Shown here: one piece after another, positions 59,921 through 64,000 of the stretch
How positions within the stretch are numbered: position 1 is the stretch's first letter
Layout of the letters: each line of letters begins with the position of its first letter
Origin: Lachnospiraceae bacterium
GTDB taxonomy: Bacteria > Bacillota > Clostridia > Lachnospirales > Lachnospiraceae
Reading direction: 5' to 3'
Length of the DNA stretch: 64,000 bases
NCBI GenBank assembly: GCA_900766815.1
Contig: CAAFWV010000031.1
Coordinates: forward strand, 16,795-80,794
The notes under the pieces: generated by a model
The model's database searches: none
Seen by the model: the letters and a program-made list of their open reading frames with translations, nothing else
What the model was told of the DNA's origin: nothing
Position numbers and translations under genes: made by a program

Positions 59921-61234
59921 ATGGAATTATTGTCAACATGTAAGACTCAGCTCATGAGTCTTATTATTCTATTATATATCGGTATTCTGTATATACGTGA
60001 TGGTAACAGCTTAAATAAAATTAGCGGCGGCAATTTCTGTAATAAAATATTTGACGCCCTGCTTATTGTTGCGGATATTGCCCTTATTTTTGACGGTATT
60101 ACTGCGTTCACTGTAAATATTACTCATAAGGTTCCCAATGAGCTGAATATGTTATTCCATATGTGCATGCTGGTCAGCTATGAGGTGTTTATGACACTTC
60201 TGTTCTGGTACTGGGTGACACAGACGGTGGGAAAGCCCAAGAAGCCGTATGTAAGCGTACTGTACACACTGCCGTGTGTAATAGCTGTATGTCTTACCAT
60301 ACATTTTCTTCCGCAGATTAAGTATATTGCAGGGATTTATACCAATTATTCTATGGGTATCTCCATATACATATGCTTTGCCACTATCATTTTCTATCTG
60401 TTAATGACTGTAGGTGTGATTGTATACAGACATACGTATATTCAGAAGAAGAAAAAGATTGCGCTTGCAACCACGCTTATCTTCGTAATACTTATCCTGG
60501 CGATTCAGATAATCTGGCCGGAATCACTCGTATCGGGAATAGCGGCTACAATGATTGTACTCAGCATTTATTTAACAATGGAGAATCCGTCAATCCATTC
60601 TCTTGTTTATTATCAGCAGGAGATGGTTATGGGCTTTGCGACTCTTGTGGAAAATAAGGACGACAGTACCGGAGGACATATCAGAAGGTCATCGGAATAT
60701 GCTCTGATGATTGCAAGAAATCTTAAGAGAAAGAAAAAATATAAGAAGATAATCAATAGGGACTATGTTACTAACCTAAGTCAGGCAGCGCCAATGCATG
60801 ATGTAGGTAAAATAGGTATTCCGGATGTTATATTGCAGAAGCCCGGTAAGCTTACGGATGAGGAGTATGCAATAATGAAGAGGCATGCAGAGATAGGTGG
60901 TAAGATTATCAGCGAGACCTTCGGTCATCTGCTTGATGCCGAATATGAGGATATGGCATACAATGTTGCAAGACATCATCATGAAAAGTATAATGGCAAG
61001 GGTTATCCGGATGGACTGGCAGGGGAGGAAATACCTCTTTCGGCAAGAATTATGGCAGTTGCCGATGTGTTCGATGCTGTCAGTGCCAAACGATGCTACA
61101 GGGATGCTATGCCACTTAAGAAGTGCTACGAGATTATCTTAAACGGCAGGGGGACGGATTTTGATCCTGATGTGGTTGATGCATTTATGGAGGATAAATC
61201 CAAGATTGAGAGAATCTATGCAGAAAGCATATAG
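59921..61234 (+). CDS. Membrane HD-GYP protein, putative c-di-GMP phosphodiesterase
   Basis: A 437-residue protein with about seven membrane helices (about 10-215), then an HD-GYP domain (about 230-430). MHDVGKIGIPDVIL supplies the HD pair, and HHHEKYNGKGYPDGLAGEEI the extended GYP motif; MAVADVFDAVS is the usual metal-binding region. ATG 59921 follows GGAGGG at 4 bases; the in-frame GTG 59891 lies in a leader hairpin. It should degrade c-di-GMP (or related dinucleotides) in response to a membrane signal. A GGDEF gene follows in the same unit. Confidence 0.92.
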   Translation: MELLSTCKTQLMSLIILLYIGILYIRDGNSLNKISGGNFCNKIFDALLIVADIALIFDGITAFTVNITHKVPNELNMLFHMCMLVSYEVFMTLLFWYWVTQTVGKPKKPYVSVLYTLPCVIAVCLTIHFLPQIKYIAGIYTNYSMGISIYICFATIIFYLLMTVGVIVYRHTYIQKKKKIALATTLIFVILILAIQIIWPESLVSGIAATMIVLSIYLTMENPSIHSLVYYQQEMVMGFATLVENKDDSTGGHIRRSSEYALMIARNLKRKKKYKKIINRDYVTNLSQAAPMHDVGKIGIPDVILQKPGKLTDEEYAIMKRHAEIGGKIISETFGHLLDAEYEDMAYNVARHHHEKYNGKGYPDGLAGEEIPLSARIMAVADVFDAVSAKRCYRDAMPLKKCYEIILNGRGTDFDPDVVDAFMEDKSKIERIYAESI

Positions 61235-61256
61235 ATATAAATAAGGGAACAGGGGA

Positions 61257-62717
61257 ATGGAGAAAAAGAAGGAACTGATAATAGGAAGCAGATCAAGACT
61301 GTTAGATCTTATACTGGAGGATTCGCAGTATATGTTTTCCTTTGACACAAGCGATGGAATAATTGAGGGTCAGATTGTGTCCAAGGACGGCATTAATTAT
61401 TCTACTGCACTGGGCTTAAGCGACCCGTGCAATTTCGATGACATTATCGGAAGGACCATCGAGTCGAAGAAGCTTAAGGTTGTGTACGCACTGGATTCCG
61501 CCGTTAAGAAGATTACCCGTGAGGATCTGATTAAGGCCTATAAGGCAGGCAAGCGCCGCCTGGAGATAAAGATCTGTATTGCGAAGTCTGATGATAAGAG
61601 ATACAACAGACTGCTGATGTATCTGGACAAGGATAAGGAATCGGGTCATATTATCTGTTATGTAGTGTGCCAGGATATCACTGATGTGGAAGAGCAGTGG
61701 CTTAGGGAGAACGGCACAGCACAGGGACTCATTAATGATACGGACAATGTACTTGCATGCGCAGGCGTTGGAATATGGTACATCTCGATTCTAAAGGGTG
61801 AGAAGCCCAAGATGATAGCCAATGCCAAGATGTATGAGCTTATGGGAATCAGGGATGTGGTTATGACTGAGGAAGAGGTATATAATTTCTGGTTTAGCAG
61901 AATCAAGAAGTCGGCTCTTCCGTCTGTTCTTATGTCCGTAACCGAGATGGCGCGAAAGGGAATGTCTGAGAATACCTATATCTGGAATCATCCTGAGCTT
62001 GGAGAGAGATATGTGCGATGCGGAGGCACATCTGAGCACATCAAGGGTAAGGGATACATCTTCAGAGGCTACCACAGTGATGTAACCGATATCAAGAAGA
62101 ATGATCTTACACAGAAGCAGATGCTTGCAGATGCGCTGGAGGAGACCAAGAAGCAGAAGGAGCTTCTGCAGGAGGCTCTCGATAATTATAAGCAGGCGGA
62201 TTATGACAGACGCAGGGATTTCCTGACAGGTCTTCGCAACCGTCAGGACATGTTCGAGATGTTAAACGATTCCCTGTCGGATGTAAGAAACAATATATCC
62301 GCCATGTTTATGATGGATATAGATAATTTCAAAAAGCTTAACGACAATTACGGTCATACCATGGGTGATGAGTGCCTGAAGAAAATCGGCGCTGCTCTTA
62401 ACGAATTCGCCGAAGCCAACAATATGTACTTCTACAGATATGGTGGCGAGGAGATGCTGGGTATTGCCGTAAATGACCATGAGGGCATGGAGGAGCGTGC
62501 AGACCGACTGGTTAAGCTTATATATGACCTGAATATCAAGAGGGAAGACAGTGAGTACGGCCGTGTAACAGTGAGCCTGGGATATACGACCGATACATCC
62601 GACCTTGATAAGATGATAGATAAAGCCGATGCGGCGATGTACAGAGCCAAGACCAATGGCAAGAATCAGGCCGTATCTTATGAGAGGAGAGATTTGTATA
62701 ATGAAAAGCTTGTCTAA
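61257..62717 (+). CDS. GGDEF protein, putative diguanylate cyclase
   Basis: A 486-residue soluble protein. Two PAS-like segments (about 10-145 and 165-275) are followed by a coiled coil (about 285-320) and a GGDEF domain (about 320-480). RRDFLTGLRNRQDM and MMDIDNFKKLNDNYGHTMGDE are intact. The signature reads YRYGGEEML, with Met in place of Phe; the RxxD inhibitory site is not present at the standard offset. It is probably active without product inhibition. It follows the HD-GYP gene by 22 bases and overlaps the next by 17. Confidence 0.92.
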   Translation: MEKKKELIIGSRSRLLDLILEDSQYMFSFDTSDGIIEGQIVSKDGINYSTALGLSDPCNFDDIIGRTIESKKLKVVYALDSAVKKITREDLIKAYKAGKRRLEIKICIAKSDDKRYNRLLMYLDKDKESGHIICYVVCQDITDVEEQWLRENGTAQGLINDTDNVLACAGVGIWYISILKGEKPKMIANAKMYELMGIRDVVMTEEEVYNFWFSRIKKSALPSVLMSVTEMARKGMSENTYIWNHPELGERYVRCGGTSEHIKGKGYIFRGYHSDVTDIKKNDLTQKQMLADALEETKKQKELLQEALDNYKQADYDRRRDFLTGLRNRQDMFEMLNDSLSDVRNNISAMFMMDIDNFKKLNDNYGHTMGDECLKKIGAALNEFAEANNMYFYRYGGEEMLGIAVNDHEGMEERADRLVKLIYDLNIKREDSEYGRVTVSLGYTTDTSDLDKMIDKADAAMYRAKTNGKNQAVSYERRDLYNEKLV

Positions 62718-63759
62718 AAACTGGAAGGGAATGCTTCTGGCACTGCTTATTGCCGTTCCTTCTTATTATCTGGGGAAATTGCTCCCGATTATCGGTGGTC
62801 CGGTTTTTGCAATTGTGGCAGGAATGATTATCACACTGCTAATTAAGGACAAAACTCCGTTTGCCGGAGGAATAACCTTTACATCCAAGAAAATATTACA
62901 GTATGCGGTTATTCTCCTGGGCTTCGGTCTCGACCTTTCGGTTGTACTTAAGACCGGTGCCCAGTCGCTTCCGATTATTCTGGCAACCATATCCACATCT
63001 CTGATTATTGCCTTTGTATTATGCAAGGCGATGAAGATTCCGGGTAAGATATCAACCCTTGTAGGTGTGGGTTCTTCAATCTGTGGTGGCTCTGCTGTTG
63101 CGGCTACTGCACCTGTAATTGATGCAGATGACGAGGAGGTGGCTCAGGCAATCTCTGTAATCTTCTTATTCAATGTTCTTGCAGCTATTATTTTCCCACA
63201 TCTTGGAACAATGCTTGGCTTCTCTCAGATAAGTGGAGAGGGTTTCGGAATATTCGCGGGTACTGCAGTTAATGATACTTCTTCGGTTACAGCCTGCGCA
63301 TCAACCTGGGATGCCATGTACGGACTCGGTAGTGCAACGCTTGATAAGGCTGTTACAGTTAAGCTTACAAGAACTCTTGCAATTATTCCGATTACTCTTG
63401 TGCTCGCTCTTATTAGGGGCATGAAGGAGAAGAACGGTGAGAATGGCAAGAAGGTAAGCATGAAGCAGATATTCCCCTTCTTCATACTCTACTTCATTGC
63501 AGCCAGTGTAATTACCACAATTGTTCATTCTGTATTTGCATCAGGCTCGCAGGTCTATGTAATTGCAGATTCTTTATTCGGATTCCTAAAGTCTGTCAGC
63601 AAATTCTTTATTATCTGGGCAATGGCAGCTATCGGAATTAATACTGATATTGTGAAGTTAGTTAAGACAGGCGGTAAGCCGATATTTATGGGCTTTAGCT
63701 GCTGGGTTGGAATTACGGCTGTAAGTCTTATCATGCAGAATGTCATGGGATTATGGTAG
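62701..63759 (+). CDS. YeiH-family putative sulfate exporter/transporter
   Basis: A 352-residue membrane protein with about ten helices, of the YeiH/UPF0324 family. GPVFAIVAGMIITLL and KKILQYAVILLGFGLDL at the start, then VGVGSSICGGSAVAATAPVI and AGTAVNDTSSVTACAS are family signatures with inverted-repeat symmetry. Start ATG 62701 follows GGAGA and overlaps the GGDEF gene by 17 bases. Substrate is uncertain: sulfate or a small sulfur compound has been proposed for the family. The nearness of metY is suggestive only. Confidence 0.88.
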   Translation: MKSLSKNWKGMLLALLIAVPSYYLGKLLPIIGGPVFAIVAGMIITLLIKDKTPFAGGITFTSKKILQYAVILLGFGLDLSVVLKTGAQSLPIILATISTSLIIAFVLCKAMKIPGKISTLVGVGSSICGGSAVAATAPVIDADDEEVAQAISVIFLFNVLAAIIFPHLGTMLGFSQISGEGFGIFAGTAVNDTSSVTACASTWDAMYGLGSATLDKAVTVKLTRTLAIIPITLVLALIRGMKEKNGENGKKVSMKQIFPFFILYFIAASVITTIVHSVFASGSQVYVIADSLFGFLKSVSKFFIIWAMAAIGINTDIVKLVKTGGKPIFMGFSCWVGITAVSLIMQNVMGLW

Positions 63760-63773
63760 GTTGAGGCGGTATT

Positions 63774-64000
63774 ATGAGAAGTAAAAGTGACAGACATAAG
63801 CTGTCTTCGTTTCAGGTGATAATACTGGGCTTTATTGCTGTGATTCTTATAGGAGCGCTGCTTCTTATGCTTCCTGTTTCCTCAAGGGAAGGAAGAATAA
63901 CCTCTTTCTCTGATGCGTTATTCACATCCACCTCCGCAGTATGCGTGACGGGACTGGTTGTCAGGGATACAGCCTCATACTGGTCAGCCTTTGGACAGGC
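63774..64000 (+). CDS. KtrB/TrkH-type K+ transporter (3' partial)
   Basis: The first 75 residues of a K+ channel-like transporter run off the window end. One membrane helix (about 13-34) is followed by SFSDALFTSTSAVCVTGLVV, the first pore loop with the T-V-G-type selectivity filter (TSAVCVTGL), and then SYWSAFGQ. GAGGCGG precedes the ATG. KtrB and TrkH cannot be separated on this part alone; KtrB is likelier in Firmicutes. A ktrA-type regulator may follow outside the window. Confidence 0.9.
   Translation, partial: MRSKSDRHKLSSFQVIILGFIAVILIGALLLMLPVSSREGRITSFSDALFTSTSAVCVTGLVVRDTASYWSAFGQ

Noticed and set aside
1..64000. CRISPR array, prophage, insertion sequence or integron
   Set aside because: No regularly spaced repeats, transposase, integrase or phage structural genes were seen on either strand.

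Overview
The window looks like a chromosomal segment of a motile, amino-acid-prototrophic Clostridia, most likely a Lachnospiraceae member (Butyrivibrio/Roseburia/Agathobacter-like). Reasons: moderate GC, strong GGAGG ribosome sites, AGA/AGG-rich codon use, a fla/che operon tail running into rpsB-tsf, a SCIFF peptide plus maturase beside secDF, a Trp T-box, CheC/CheD/CheV chemotaxis, and DUF6115 and DUF853 proteins. Genus assignment is inference. Every convincing gene is on the + strand; I see no phage, IS element or CRISPR array.

Layout. 1-8685: end of the fla/che operon (cheB end, cheA, cheW, cheC, cheD, a small membrane protein, fliA, a FapA-like gene, three envelope or unknown genes). 8700-10082: own promoter, a four-repeat MshEN-like/CheX-like protein, a single-domain CheY, terminator. 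10085-12166: palindrome cluster, structured leader, rpsB-tsf. 12237-18106: aromatic operon pheA-aroC-aroEK (fusion)-aroQ-aroA-DAHP synthase. 18119-20221: DUF853 ATPase and an orphan. 20222-25270: maltodextrin-type ABC importer and malQ. 25297-28109: CYTH protein and a two-gene ABC system with a permease-ATPase fusion. 28127-32062: tig-clpP-clpX-engB. 32162-33219: HMGL-like aldolase. 33239-40221: T-box-controlled trpCFBA-DEG. 40271-42720: tRNA-Leu, xth, rRNA methyltransferase. 42784-49462: cheV, SIR2-like fragment, large membrane protein with a FliM-like peptide, hisH-hisF, chemoreceptor. 49526-52425: ddh, lysA, PPTase. 52445-58323: tRNA-Leu, SCIFF peptide, SCIFF maturase, secDF, recJ. 58388-64000: metY, possible C-rich small RNA, HD-GYP, GGDEF, YeiH-like transporter, start of a KtrB/TrkH K+ channel.

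How it fits together. Two themes recur. One is motility and second-messenger control: CheA/CheW/CheV/MCP signalling, three CheC/CheX/CheD-type adaptation proteins, a CheY beside a protein whose N-terminus reproduces the 24-5-24 residue spacing of the c-di-GMP-binding MshEN domain, an HD-GYP/GGDEF pair, and a membrane protein carrying a peptide like the CheY-docking N-terminus of FliM/FliY. The other is amino-acid biosynthesis: common aromatic pathway, Trp, part of His, meso-DAP/Lys, and sulfhydrylation to homocysteine.

The most novel candidate is the MshEN-like/CheX-like protein with its CheY (8721-10038), a possible direct c-di-GMP input to chemotaxis dephosphorylation. Next come the FliM-peptide membrane protein (44351-46090), a possible S2 leader RNA (10286-10412), a possible C-rich small RNA (59735-59833), and an ABC fusion whose Walker A motif appears altered by two compensating single-base indels.
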